A stretch of DNA of 64,000 nt from Coprovicinus avistercoris (GTDB lineage: Bacteria > Actinomycetota > Coriobacteriia > Coriobacteriales > Atopobiaceae). The stretch covers positions 1 through 64,000 of the forward strand of contig DVMQ01000017.1 of assembly GCA_018714895.1 (NCBI GenBank), given 5' to 3'. A program made the translations under genes and the position numbers. The notes below the pieces were generated by a model, which ran no database searches, was not told the DNA's origin, and was given only the letters and a program-made list of their open reading frames with translations. Every line of letters begins with the position of its first letter. Position 1 is the first letter of the stretch. Shown piece after piece: positions 30,221-39,184 of this stretch.

Positions 30221-31017
30221 TAAAAATTAAAACCCCAGCTGATATAGAAGAAATGAGCAAAGCTGGAGCTCTTTCCAAGATGGCTCTAAGGCGCGTAGGT
30301 GAGCTCATTCGGCCAGGGATAAGTACCTTAGAACTTGATCATGCTGCAGAAGGCCTTATTCGTGCTCATGGTGCAAAACCAGCATTTAAGGGTTATGAGG
30401 GTTTTCCCGCAAGTATTTGTTCCAGCATCAACGATCAAGTTGTCCACGGTATTCCTTCTCCCGATGTACATCTTGAAGATGGAGATATTGTCTCCATAGA
30501 TACTGGCGCCGTTTTAGGCGGATGGGTTGGAGACAACGCGTGGACGTTCTTTTGTGGAGAACCTTCGCGTGAAGCTCGCACTCTCTGCGAAATTGGCAGG
30601 GATTGTTTGAAAGCCGGTATTGCGCAGGCTCTTCCAGGTAACCATCTAGGCGATATCGGTTATGCGGTACAGCGTATGGCTGAGCGCCATGGCTTTAGTG
30701 TTGTTCGCGACTTTGTTGGACATGGTGTAGGTCGCGATATGCATGAAGAACCAAACGTGCCGAACTTTGGAAAGCGTGGCAGGGGCGTTAAACTGCAGGC
30801 TGGCATGGTAATTGCTATCGAGCCGATGATCACTGCGGGAACACATAAAGTATCTGTAGAGCGTAACGGTTGGACGGTTGTTACGCGAGACGGTTCTTTA
30901 GCCTGCCATTTCGAAAATACCGTTGCAATTACATCGGATGGCCCGCGTATTCTTACAACTGATGCAATCGGGCCTTGGTGTGAACTTGAAGGCGGCGTAC
31001 ATGGTCAAGCAGAATGA
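30217..31017 (+). CDS. map: Methionine aminopeptidase, type I
   Basis: It removes the initiator Met from nascent proteins. The 266-residue product has the five metal ligands of the family: two Asp in DTGAVLGGWVGDNAW, His in GHGVGRDMHE, Glu in AIEPMIT and Glu in CHFENTVAIT. It is translationally coupled to adk (ATGA overlap). This pair between secY and infA is the usual order. Confidence 0.96.
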   Translation: MIKIKTPADIEEMSKAGALSKMALRRVGELIRPGISTLELDHAAEGLIRAHGAKPAFKGYEGFPASICSSINDQVVHGIPSPDVHLEDGDIVSIDTGAVLGGWVGDNAWTFFCGEPSREARTLCEIGRDCLKAGIAQALPGNHLGDIGYAVQRMAERHGFSVVRDFVGHGVGRDMHEEPNVPNFGKRGRGVKLQAGMVIAIEPMITAGTHKVSVERNGWTVVTRDGSLACHFENTVAITSDGPRILTTDAIGPWCELEGGVHGQAE

Positions 31018-31038
31018 TGTGGTCAATTCGTGCGACCA

Positions 31039-31067
31039 TGGACTAATGCTTGCGTAACGGATAGAAT
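31039..31067 (+). promoter_or_regulatory. Probable promoter of infA and the alpha operon
   Basis: TGGACT (31039-31044), a 17-base spacer and TAGAAT (31062-31067), 39 bases before the infA start. Confidence 0.5.
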
Positions 31068-31106
31068 ATTCCACTGCTGTCATTGTGCGAAGAGAGGGTA
31101 CAACCA

Positions 31107-31325
31107 GTGAGTAAACAGGACGCCATCGAACTCGAGGGCAAGGTCGTTGAGCCACTTCCAAATGCTATGTTTAATGTGGAGTTGGAGAACGGGAAGACGA
31201 TCCTGTGCACTATCTCCGGGAAGATTCGAATGAATTACATTCGTATTCTCCCAGGTGACCGTGTGGTCGTAGAGATTTCTCCCTACGATTTAACCCGCGG
31301 ACGCATTACCTATCGTTATAAGTAG
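31107..31325 (+). CDS. infA: Translation initiation factor IF-1
   Basis: IF-1 occupies the A site during initiation. The 72-residue OB-fold product starts SKQDAIELEGKV and contains the LPNAMFNVELENG and GDRVVVEISPYDL motifs. GTG 31107 was chosen to give the canonical start and length; a longer upstream frame has no support. Confidence 0.96.
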   Translation: MSKQDAIELEGKVVEPLPNAMFNVELENGKTILCTISGKIRMNYIRILPGDRVVVEISPYDLTRGRITYRYK

Positions 31326-31459
31326 GAATGCTGCTGTCCCAATACTTGGTACGTAAGACGGTTATTCACGCCTGCGGCTGGGCGATTATATAGTGCGGAC
31401 TAGCTCCACCTGGTTCGCCACCAAGTAAGTACGTATTCGATCTACCGAGAGGAATGACG

Positions 31460-31573
31460 ATGAAGGTACGTCCTTCTGTCAAGAAGATGTGCGACAAATG
31501 CAAGATCATCCGTCGCCACGGCAAGATCTATGTGATCTGCGAGAACCCGCGCCATAAGCAGCGCCAGGGCTAG
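31460..31573 (+). CDS. rpmJ: 50S ribosomal protein L36
   Basis: A 37-residue protein, too short for many ORF lists. It has the zinc knuckle pattern with CDKC near residue 11, C near residue 27 and His near residue 32 and starts MKVRPSVKKMC. The ATG follows GAGAGGAA, and it lies in the standard slot between infA and rpsM. Confidence 0.97.
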   Translation: MKVRPSVKKMCDKCKIIRRHGKIYVICENPRHKQRQG

Positions 31574-31588
31574 GAAGGGAGCAATAAG

Positions 31589-31960
31589 TTGGCCCGTATC
31601 AACGGCGTAGACCTTCCGCGTGAGAAGCGCGTTGAGATTGGTCTTACCTACATTTACGGCATTGGTCGCACCAGCGCCAGCAAAATTTGTGAAAAGGCTG
31701 GTGTCAATCCTGACACCCGCGTTCGCGATCTTACTGAGGACGAAGTAACCCGTCTTCGTGATTGCATTGATAACGATGGCTATCTCGTCGAGGGCGACCT
31801 CAGGCGTGAGCGTAGGCAGAACATTGCTCGCCTGATGGAGATTGGCTGCTATCGTGGCCTTCGTCATCGCAAGGGCCTCCCCGTGCGCGGTCAGCGCACT
31901 CACACCAACGCTCGTACCCGCAAGGGCCCGAAGCGTCAGATCGGCGGAAAGAAGAAGTAG
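31589..31960 (+). CDS. rpsM: 30S ribosomal protein S13
   Basis: S13 bridges the 30S head with the 50S subunit. The 123-residue product has ARINGVDLPREKRVEIGL and the basic C-terminal tail (RGLRHRKGLPVRGQRTHTNAR, in the usual order). The start is TTG 31589 after GGAAGGGAG. Confidence 0.96.
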   Translation: MARINGVDLPREKRVEIGLTYIYGIGRTSASKICEKAGVNPDTRVRDLTEDEVTRLRDCIDNDGYLVEGDLRRERRQNIARLMEIGCYRGLRHRKGLPVRGQRTHTNARTRKGPKRQIGGKKK

Positions 31961-31973
31961 GGGAGACTGAGCA

Positions 31974-32378
31974 ATGGCTACCGCTAAGAAAAACAACACG
32001 CGCCAGCGCGTCAGGCGCTCCGAGCGCAAGAACATTGCTGTGGGTCAGGCCCACATTAAGAGCACGTTCAATAACACGATCATTTCTATCACCGACCCCC
32101 AGGGCAATGTAATTGCTTGGCAGTCGGCTGGTACGGTGGGCTTCAAGGGCTCGCGTAAGTCCACGCCTTTCGCTGCGCAGATGGCTGCTGAGGCCTGCGC
32201 AAAGGCTGCAATGGAACACGGTCTGCACAAGGTTGCCGTATTCGTAAAAGGCCCCGGCTCCGGCCGTGAGACCGCAATTCGCTCACTTCAGGCTGCTGGC
32301 CTTGAGGTTTCGAGCATCCAGGACAAGACCCCGATTCCGCACAACGGTTGCCGTCCGTGCAAGCGTCGTCGCGTGTAG
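31974..32378 (+). CDS. rpsK: 30S ribosomal protein S11
   Basis: S11 lines the 30S platform at the E site. The 134-residue product has the family VGQAHIKSTFNNTI and the C-terminal IPHNGCRPCKRRRV. GGGGAGA precedes the ATG. Confidence 0.97.
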   Translation: MATAKKNNTRQRVRRSERKNIAVGQAHIKSTFNNTIISITDPQGNVIAWQSAGTVGFKGSRKSTPFAAQMAAEACAKAAMEHGLHKVAVFVKGPGSGRETAIRSLQAAGLEVSSIQDKTPIPHNGCRPCKRRRV

Positions 32379-32396
32379 CTAGGAAGGAACTGAAAT

Positions 32397-32990
32397 ATGG
32401 CAGTGGATAGGACGCCTGTCCTCAAGCGGTGCAGGTCCCTTGATATCGATCCCATTGTTATGGGCATCAATAAGAAATCCAACCGTCAGCCGAAGCGTCA
32501 GCGTCGTAACGAGAGTGAATATGGTCGTCAGCTTCGTGAGAAGCAGAAGGCTAAGTTCATCTACGGCGTTCTTGAGAAGCAATTCCGCGGCTATTATCAG
32601 AAGGCTCTTAAGCTCGAGGGCATTACTGGTGATAACCTGATGGCTCTTCTCGAGACTCGTCTCGACAACGTCGTCTTCCGTCTCGGCTTTGCTCGTACGC
32701 GTAAAGAGGCTCGCCAGACCGTCCGTCATGGTCACATCACGGTTAATGGTCAGCGCGTAGACATTCCTTCTTATCGCGTGAAGGCCGGAGATGTTATTGC
32801 TGTGGCTCCTAAGGCCAAGGATCTGCTTCCCATCAAGGAGGCTCTCATTTCTTCTGAGCACATGACTGTTCCTGCATGGCTCGAGATCGATATTGAGAAG
32901 CTTCAGGGCAAGGTCCTTCAGGTCCCATCTCGTGACCAGATCGATCTTGATATCGACGCACAGCTGATCGTCGAGCTTTACTCCAAGTAG
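32397..32990 (+). CDS. rpsD: 30S ribosomal protein S4
   Basis: S4 is a primary assembly protein and translational repressor in several species. The 197-residue product has the S4 RNA-binding domain (LETRLDNVVFRLGFARTRKEAR) in the middle. The N-terminus lacks the zinc cysteines of longer forms apart from one Cys. AGGAAGGA precedes the ATG. Confidence 0.96.
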   Translation: MAVDRTPVLKRCRSLDIDPIVMGINKKSNRQPKRQRRNESEYGRQLREKQKAKFIYGVLEKQFRGYYQKALKLEGITGDNLMALLETRLDNVVFRLGFARTRKEARQTVRHGHITVNGQRVDIPSYRVKAGDVIAVAPKAKDLLPIKEALISSEHMTVPAWLEIDIEKLQGKVLQVPSRDQIDLDIDAQLIVELYSK

Positions 32991-33012
32991 TAAGCCCAGT
33001 TGGAGGTACTCA

Positions 33013-33954
33013 ATGTCCGAATTCATTCGACCCACCGTCTCGGTCGAGGATGTACGCGATAACGTTTCCCGCGTTACCGTCGAGCCGCTTGAAAGGGGCT
33101 ATGGCGATACGCTGGGTAACTCTCTGCGTCGTGTGCTTCTTTCCTCGCTCGAAGGTGCCGCTGTTGAAGCTATTAGGATCGACGGAGTGCAGCACGAGTT
33201 CTCAACTGTCGATGGCGTCTACGAGGACGTTACCGATATTGTGCTTAACGTTAAAGAGCTTGTTTTTAAGGCTATGGGCACCGGCGATGAGGCTGTAGCA
33301 AGCGTTAATATCGATGGTCCTTGCACCGTTTGCGGTGGAGATTTCGATGTTCCTGCTGAGTTCGTCCTTATTAACCCCGATCAGGTTGTTTGCACGCTTG
33401 GGGAGGGTCATCACCTCACCATGTCTCTGCGTATTGGTACTGGTCGTGGCTATGTTTCCGGTGATGACAACAAGCGCGATGATGATCCTATTGGCATCAT
33501 TCACATCGATTCTCGTTTCTCGCCGGTTCGTCGTTGTGCAAAGGCTGTTGAGCCTTGCCGCGTTGGTCAGCACACCGACTACGACCGTCTCGTTCTTGAG
33601 GTTGAGACCGATGGTTCTGTAACCCCTCGTGAGACAGTAGTCGAGGCTGCTAATATCATTAACCAGCACATGAATGCATTCATGACTCTGGCTGATGAGT
33701 CCGAAGAGCCCGAGGAGCAGTCGATTTTTGCTGCTGTCGAAACTGATGACAACACCGAGCTTGATAAGCAGATCGAGGATCTTGATTTGTCTGTCCGCTC
33801 TTATAACTGCTTAAAGCGTGCAGGCATTCACTCAGTACGTCAACTTGTTGAGTTCTCTGAGAACGATCTTCTCAACATCCGCAACTTCGGCGTTAAGTCC
33901 ATCGAGGAAGTTAAGGACAAGCTCGAGTCGATGGGTCTGGGCCTCAAGGCTTAG
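33013..33954 (+). CDS. rpoA: DNA-directed RNA polymerase subunit alpha
   Basis: Alpha dimerizes to start RNA polymerase assembly. The 313-residue product has the N-terminal assembly domain (GYGDTLGNSLRRVLLSSLEGAA), an acidic linker near 228-255 and a C-terminal domain (residues ~257-313). The CTD keeps R262 and N265, the counterparts of the E. coli UP-element contacts R265 and N268. TGGAGG precedes the ATG. A similar domain is found at the end of RpoC in this window. Confidence 0.98.
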   Translation: MSEFIRPTVSVEDVRDNVSRVTVEPLERGYGDTLGNSLRRVLLSSLEGAAVEAIRIDGVQHEFSTVDGVYEDVTDIVLNVKELVFKAMGTGDEAVASVNIDGPCTVCGGDFDVPAEFVLINPDQVVCTLGEGHHLTMSLRIGTGRGYVSGDDNKRDDDPIGIIHIDSRFSPVRRCAKAVEPCRVGQHTDYDRLVLEVETDGSVTPRETVVEAANIINQHMNAFMTLADESEEPEEQSIFAAVETDDNTELDKQIEDLDLSVRSYNCLKRAGIHSVRQLVEFSENDLLNIRNFGVKSIEEVKDKLESMGLGLKA

Positions 33955-33987
33955 GGCCACGCCACGTAACCGCATAGGAGCAAGACT

Positions 33988-34476
33988 ATGAGACACAATA
34001 AGAAGCGCGGCATGAAGCTTGGCACCGACGCGAGCCATACCAAGGCTATGAAGAAGAGCCTTGTAGCGTCCTTGCTTGCTAACGACCGCATTAAGACAAC
34101 AACCCCTCGCGCCAAGGCAATTCGCACCGACGTTGATCGTGTTATTACCTGGGCTAAGCGTGGCGATCTTCATTCTCGTCGCCTCGCTATTGCAAAGGTT
34201 GGCGATGCACAGCTCGTAAGCGAGATTTTCTCCAAGGCTGAGCAGGGTCTTTGGGATGGCCGTGATGGCGGTTATACCCGTATTTTCAAGCTTGGCAACC
34301 GTAAGGGCGATGGTGCTGAGATTTCAATCATCGAGATTGTGAATGAGCCCGTTGCTGCTAAGAAGCCTGCTGGTAAGACCGAGGTTAAAAAGGTTGCTGC
34401 TCCTGCAGAGGAGAAGGCCGAAGAGGCTACCGAGGAAGTCTCTGAGGAAGAGACTGCTGAGGAGCAGGCCGAGTAA
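33988..34476 (+). CDS. rplQ: 50S ribosomal protein L17 with an acidic C-terminal extension
   Basis: L17 sits near the tunnel exit. The first ~118 residues match the family (MRHNKKRGMKLGTDASHTKAM, then TTTPRAKAIR). A further ~44 residues are rich in Lys, Ala and Glu (low complexity, likely disordered), which is longer than the usual 115-130 residues. The gene is the last of the alpha operon and is followed by a terminator. Confidence 0.96.
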   Translation: MRHNKKRGMKLGTDASHTKAMKKSLVASLLANDRIKTTTPRAKAIRTDVDRVITWAKRGDLHSRRLAIAKVGDAQLVSEIFSKAEQGLWDGRDGGYTRIFKLGNRKGDGAEISIIEIVNEPVAAKKPAGKTEVKKVAAPAEEKAEEATEEVSEEETAEEQAE

Positions 34477-34498
34477 ACGTTGTTTTACGAGAACTGCT

Positions 34499-34535
34499 AA
34501 GGGGTCACGGGGAGTATTCCCGGACCCCTTTTTTG
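34499..34535 (+). terminator. Terminator after rplQ
   Basis: An 8-bp outer stem (34499-34506 with 34523-34530) plus an inner CGGG/CCCG pairing, followed by six T. Confidence 0.9.
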
Positions 34536-34593
34536 TATACAAAGCACTTAAGGCAGCAAGCGTCTTATCGATATGAGCGAGAGGGGGAGAAGC

Positions 34594-36204
34594 ATGCTTG
34601 AAGTTCGCAATATTTCGTATAGCTATCGGCACGATGCTCGGCCAGTTTTATCTGACGTGTCTTTTCAGATACAACAAGGCGAGCATGTAGCGATTTTAGG
34701 TGCAAACGGAGCTGGTAAATCGACGTTAGTACGCATGCTGAATGGATCTCTTGCTCCCACACAAGGCCATGTGTTCCTCGATGGTGAGTCGGTTTCTTCT
34801 TTTGAGCTTGCGCAAGCTGTTGGCTTGGTTCGTCAAGATCCGCGAAGTCAGATTGTTTCAGCTTCACTCACAGAAGAGGTGGCTTTTGGACCAAGGAATC
34901 TGGGTCTTAGCCAGAAGGAAATACAGCAACGTGTTGCAGAGGCTCTCGAGCTCTGTGAGCTTGAAGGTTTAGTTGACCATGGGACAACTGAATTAAGTGG
35001 TGGTCAGCAACAACGCTTAGCGCTTGCCGGTGTGCTTGCCATGCACCCATCCTATCTCGTTCTTGATGAGGCGCTCTCGCAGCTTGATAGTCAGTCGCGT
35101 CAGGACCTTTCGAAAATCATTGCTTCTTTAGTCAAACAAGGTGTTGGGATTATCTCAATTACTCATCGCCTTGAAGAGTTGCAAGGTGTGGATAGAGTGC
35201 TCGTTCTCAGCCATGGAGAATTGGTTTGGGAAGGTGTCCCTCAAACACTTCTTTCTAACTCTCAACAATGGAAGCTTGCTGGCGTTACCTGTGATGGGCT
35301 TGATGAGGTGCTGCCATTTATGAGTGAGGCACTCTCAAACAAAGACAATCTTTGGGATATTGCTGACGTGGCCTTAGGTATTGTTCATCAGAAGCTTGTT
35401 AGTGAAGTACTTGAACATCTCCCACATCCTCCCACGATGCCATATGCATCGGGAGATAAGAAACAGGGTTTGTTAGAAGCCGAGCACATTTGTGCATCCT
35501 ACGGCAAAACTGTTGCTCTGCGTGATATTTCGGCGTGCTTTGAGCCCGGAACGATAACCGTAATTGGTGGGGCTTCCGGATCGGGAAAGTCAACACTTGC
35601 TCGTATCCTTGCAGGTGTTGCTCAGCCTGATAGTGGTGAGGCGCGTTTGGGTGGGAGAGCGGTGTATCCGGCCTCTGTTGGACTTGCGTTTCAGCGTCCA
35701 GAAGATCAGCTCTTCTCCGACACCGTTCTTGACGACATTGCATTTGGACCAAAATCGCTGGGAAAAAGTGAGGAAGAAGCTCTTTGTTGTGCAAGCAAAG
35801 CTTGTGCGCAATTGGACATTCCTGAGTCATTGTTTGGGCGGCATCCGCTCGCACTTTCGGGCGGTCAGCGACGGCTGGTTGCACTGGCAGGACTGGTAGC
35901 CCTCGATACCGATGCTTATGTGTTGGATGAGCCGACAGCTGGCTTAGATGCAGTATCGTCTGCTCATCTCCATGACCTTGTGTGCAAACTTGCTCAATCA
36001 GGGAAGAGCATTGTGGTGGTGAGTCACGATTTAGGAGAATGGCTCGCTCTTGCTCAGAAGGTGTATCTCCTCAAAGAGGGCTGTATTGTATGGTCGGGAA
36101 CAACCCATGCAGCTATAGATAATCCAGACACATTTTTGCATGCTTCTCTTGCACTGCCAGCCTGGATTGCCCTAACAGAAAAGCTGAGGGAGTGTGAAAA
36201 ATGA
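34594..36204 (+). CDS. ECF transporter ATPase, two ATPase domains fused (EcfA1-EcfA2 type)
   Basis: Energy-coupling-factor transporters use two ABC ATPases, a transmembrane EcfT and exchangeable vitamin- or metal-binding S proteins. Here both ATPases are in one 536-residue chain. Domain 1 has Walker A GANGAGKST, signature LSGGQQQRLALAG and Walker B YLVLDEA. Domain 2 has GGASGSGKST, LSGGQRRLVALAG and YVLDEPTAGLD. ATG 34594 follows GAGGGGGAG; an upstream ATG at 34573 is in frame but less well placed. It overlaps ecfT by four bases. No S component lies here, so the specificity is unknown and may be shared between several S proteins. Confidence 0.92.
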   Translation: MLEVRNISYSYRHDARPVLSDVSFQIQQGEHVAILGANGAGKSTLVRMLNGSLAPTQGHVFLDGESVSSFELAQAVGLVRQDPRSQIVSASLTEEVAFGPRNLGLSQKEIQQRVAEALELCELEGLVDHGTTELSGGQQQRLALAGVLAMHPSYLVLDEALSQLDSQSRQDLSKIIASLVKQGVGIISITHRLEELQGVDRVLVLSHGELVWEGVPQTLLSNSQQWKLAGVTCDGLDEVLPFMSEALSNKDNLWDIADVALGIVHQKLVSEVLEHLPHPPTMPYASGDKKQGLLEAEHICASYGKTVALRDISACFEPGTITVIGGASGSGKSTLARILAGVAQPDSGEARLGGRAVYPASVGLAFQRPEDQLFSDTVLDDIAFGPKSLGKSEEEALCCASKACAQLDIPESLFGRHPLALSGGQRRLVALAGLVALDTDAYVLDEPTAGLDAVSSAHLHDLVCKLAQSGKSIVVVSHDLGEWLALAQKVYLLKEGCIVWSGTTHAAIDNPDTFLHASLALPAWIALTEKLRECEK

Positions 36205-36980
36205 AAGCGCTTCCTCTGGGTTCCTACATATCACGACAGACTCCCTTGCATTCATTGGATGCACGCATAAAGCTCATTTTGCTACTTGGTATAACCATTG
36301 CCCTTTTTATCTGCCATACGTGGTACGGCTTGGGTTGTGTCGGGGCAGTTTTGATCTGCTTGATAGCAATATCTGGTGTAAGTGCTCAAAGTGTGGTGCG
36401 TGCTCTCCGTCCGGCAGCTGTGGTCTTGGTATTGAGTTTGCTCGGCAATGCTTTTGTGCTCTCCCAGGCAGACATTGCATTCGCAGGTATGGCGGGATTG
36501 AGTTTCTCTGGCCTCACTCGAGGGCTCACCGCTGTTATGCGCATCATTATTTTGGTCGGCTATTCGTTAGTAATATGTTCTACAACAACATCAACAGCTC
36601 TTGCGGAAGCGGTATCGTCGCTCCTTAGACCATTGAAGCTGCTGGGAGTTCCTGTTGACGATTTATCAATGATTCTCATGGTTGCTCTGCGTTTTATACC
36701 GCTCGTTGCTGAAGAGCTCGATCGTATTGCAACTGCACAACGTGCACGAGGAGCTAAGCTGTCTGATGCCAGTATTATTGAGCGTCTTCGTGCATGGACA
36801 ACCGTGTTTGTGCCGCTCATCGTTTCGCTTTTCCGCAGATCGGATGAACTTGCGAGTGCCATGCGAGACAGATGTTGGGGCGCGGGTACTCGCACGAGCT
36901 ATGAAACAAAACTTAAGCCTCGAGATATTGTTACTCTTCTGTGCGGAATAGCTCTTTGTGCTGTTGTAGCCGTCCTTTAG
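36201..36980 (+). CDS. ecfT: ECF transporter transmembrane subunit EcfT
   Basis: EcfT couples ATPase motion to S-component toppling. The 259-residue product has about five or six hydrophobic segments and the two cytoplasmic coupling-helix motifs, seen as QRARGAK and AMRDRCWG, which dock on the ATPases. ATG overlaps the ATPase stop. In many Gram-positives ecfA-ecfT is followed by truA-rplM-rpsI; here a 7-kb cluster intervenes before truA. Confidence 0.92.
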   Translation: MKALPLGSYISRQTPLHSLDARIKLILLLGITIALFICHTWYGLGCVGAVLICLIAISGVSAQSVVRALRPAAVVLVLSLLGNAFVLSQADIAFAGMAGLSFSGLTRGLTAVMRIIILVGYSLVICSTTTSTALAEAVSSLLRPLKLLGVPVDDLSMILMVALRFIPLVAEELDRIATAQRARGAKLSDASIIERLRAWTTVFVPLIVSLFRRSDELASAMRDRCWGAGTRTSYETKLKPRDIVTLLCGIALCAVVAVL

Positions 36981-37072
36981 CTTAAAAAGAGGGCTAACCC
37001 AGATCTGATGTGAACAAATCCGGATTAACCCAAGAAAAGGTTGAAACTCGTATTGAGGCGGAGCAAGTTGTA

Positions 37073-38239
37073 TTAGAGGTCCATAACCGCTTGCTGTTTG
37101 GCTACTGCATCAAGAATATCTGCCTCATTTTTCAGTTCATGAAGAATTACGAAGTCATCGTTTTGTGTGGCAAGAGTATTGAGAGTGTCTTTTATCCGCT
37201 CAATGTCGAGAGCGCCTCTTGTTCCCATAGGAACATGGGAGTCATAATCTCTGAGAACGATGTTAACGCCATACTCTTCCATATCTTCCCATGAAGGAAG
37301 AGCATCCAGTTCAGAGCCCCATGGCTCAACGAGACGTCCCCGCACGAAATAGGCAGTTTCTTTTGCCACACAATCTGAAAGATGTACGGCTCCAACATGA
37401 TGTATAGTGCGCGGATCGAGAAGGTTCTCTATAACCCATGCAGTACAAAGGCCCTGAGCATCAAGGCTACGTGCCTCAATACGGCGCATAGCGTCAGTCT
37501 TTTCATCTTCGGGAAGCATAAACATGCCTAAACCTGTTTGTTTATCAACACCTGTGGCGTGAAGTAGATGGTTAATCTCCCAGGCTAGACATACTTTATT
37601 GTGTGGATCGTAGAGTTGATCAAGAACGAAAGCGGCATCAGGTGCATCTTGCATGCCATATTCAAGACCATAACCTGCGTTCTCGAGCTCAATGCGCGGA
37701 GAATTTTCACTGAGAAGGTTACGTGCATCAAGCTCATTGAGAAGGCGCTGGATCATATACACCATGGCTTGGCGGATATCTGAGACAGGGATCTTAAAAT
37801 CCCATCTCCCGTCAATGGGGGCATAGTCAATGAGATGGAATGTGTAAGCCTGAGCATCAAGTTTACAAGCGAGTTCGTACTCTTGGCACCACCGATCGTA
37901 AAGATGCGCTCCCGTGAGATCGCCATAATAATCGCGAACTGCCTCTTCACCTCCCATTGCTTCTACAGCAAAAGCAAATCTATTCTGGGTGAGAAGTGCT
38001 GTTGGCCATGCCCAGTAGGAGCAATGTAAGCGCTTAACCTGAAGTGCCGCTAATCTCTCTGCCAGAGCTTCCAACTCCTCTGGGGAATTGAAAAGTGAGA
38101 GCGTGCGAGCGTGCACTTCGTCCATGAAGACTTCAGTTCCTTTTAAATGACAGGTATCGAGTGACTGAGCCACGGCTTCAGGCTGGTTGAGAAGAGCGCC
38201 ACAAATCATTGCGTACTGCGGAATCTGCTGTATGGTCAT
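37073..38239 (-). CDS. TIM-barrel protein, sugar isomerase/epimerase-like (tentative)
   Basis: A 388-residue protein of unknown exact function. Candidate metal-ligand positions of xylose-isomerase/AP-endonuclease-2-like barrels are visible (Glu in RIELENAGYG, Glu and His in LAWEINHLLHATG, His-Ser-Asp in VHLSDC), and strand-like segments alternate with helices. There is no signal peptide. It is transcribed with the PfkB-type kinase upstream of it (42-base gap), convergent to ecfT. By analogy with frlC in fructosamine operons, it could isomerize or epimerize a sugar conjugate. The family assignment is moderate at best; a non-enzymatic or different barrel family is possible. Confidence 0.55.
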   Translation of the reverse strand: MTIQQIPQYAMICGALLNQPEAVAQSLDTCHLKGTEVFMDEVHARTLSLFNSPEELEALAERLAALQVKRLHCSYWAWPTALLTQNRFAFAVEAMGGEEAVRDYYGDLTGAHLYDRWCQEYELACKLDAQAYTFHLIDYAPIDGRWDFKIPVSDIRQAMVYMIQRLLNELDARNLLSENSPRIELENAGYGLEYGMQDAPDAAFVLDQLYDPHNKVCLAWEINHLLHATGVDKQTGLGMFMLPEDEKTDAMRRIEARSLDAQGLCTAWVIENLLDPRTIHHVGAVHLSDCVAKETAYFVRGRLVEPWGSELDALPSWEDMEEYGVNIVLRDYDSHVPMGTRGALDIERIKDTLNTLATQNDDFVILHELKNEADILDAVAKQQAVMDL

Positions 38240-38281
38240 AGCACAATCCTTTCTATAGCTGCAATTCTTTATCTGGGAGAA

Positions 38282-39184
38282 TTACTCGTTGAGTAAGGTG
38301 CGGGCATAGTCGGCGTCTTTATCAGTAACTGCAGGATATGGTCCATATTGCAAAAGATTGAAAGCTGCAGAAATGTTGGCGGCTCGTGCCACGGCATATA
38401 AATCGAAGTCTTCGCAGAGGCCATATAGCGCTGCCGCAGTAGAGGCGTTACCACAGCCGGTGGGATCAACAATTGGACCTACCGTAAGACTGGGAGCAAA
38501 AGCAGCGTCATCTTTGGTGATCATATAGGAGCCTTTAGACCCAACCCTTAAGAAACAGGGCTTTTCCAATTCCTGGATAGCTTTGATGGCTGCTTGTTCG
38601 TCAGATACTCCAAACAGAGCTTTGGCTTCTGGAAGGTTAATCGAGTAATAATCTGTGAGGCCAATTGTTTCAAAAACACCTTCGTGACGTGCAGGATCCA
38701 TCGTGGCTGAAGTTGGAATCTCCCACATTATTTTTGCGTGTGAAGCCTTGCGAACAAGAGCAACCTCTTGCCAAAACTCACTTTGCTCACGACTCTCAAT
38801 ATAGATCCCTAAGGTATCAGGATCACATGCTCTTGCTACTTGTTCTGCAGTAATGACATCGAGAGCATCGAGTTTCGCTTCGTCTTCTTCACCATATATT
38901 GAGGTTTCACTGTGGATGCCCTCATCACCGTAGATCAGCTTGGTGTGCCAAGTATGGGGAAGGATACGGCTCAGTTTGTCGGTAGAAATACCGTTCGCGG
39001 TGAACCAGCTACCGTAGAACGATTTGAAGTCATCTCCAACGTTGCTTACATAACCGCAGCTAGATGTCCATATTCTAATTCCTGCCACACAGAAGACAGA
39101 ACCACCCAGTAAAGGTCCGCGTTCAGTGCCGTCAGCGCAGACAACTTCGTTAACGATAGATGGTCCACAGACAATGTATTTCAT
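38282..39184 (-). CDS. PfkB-family carbohydrate kinase-like protein with an altered catalytic motif
   Basis: A 300-residue ribokinase/PfkB-type protein. The N-terminal G-G region (PLLGGSVFCVAG) and the C-terminal nucleotide-binding motif are present, but the latter reads VDPTGCGNAS, so the catalytic Asp of the usual GAGD is Asn246. The family normally phosphorylates a sugar hydroxyl; the change could reduce activity or mark a separate subgroup. It is the promoter-proximal gene of the minus-strand pair and divergent from the permease. Compare the second PfkB gene at 42385, which has the normal motif. Confidence 0.8.
   Translation of the reverse strand: MKYIVCGPSIVNEVVCADGTERGPLLGGSVFCVAGIRIWTSSCGYVSNVGDDFKSFYGSWFTANGISTDKLSRILPHTWHTKLIYGDEGIHSETSIYGEEDEAKLDALDVITAEQVARACDPDTLGIYIESREQSEFWQEVALVRKASHAKIMWEIPTSATMDPARHEGVFETIGLTDYYSINLPEAKALFGVSDEQAAIKAIQELEKPCFLRVGSKGSYMITKDDAAFAPSLTVGPIVDPTGCGNASTAAALYGLCEDFDLYAVARAANISAAFNLLQYGPYPAVTDKDADYARTLLNE

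Noticed and set aside
36981..37072. Terminator between convergent ecfT and the TIM-barrel gene
   Set aside because: Partial inverted similarity (GGGCTAA with TTAACCC) has mismatches and no T-run on either strand.
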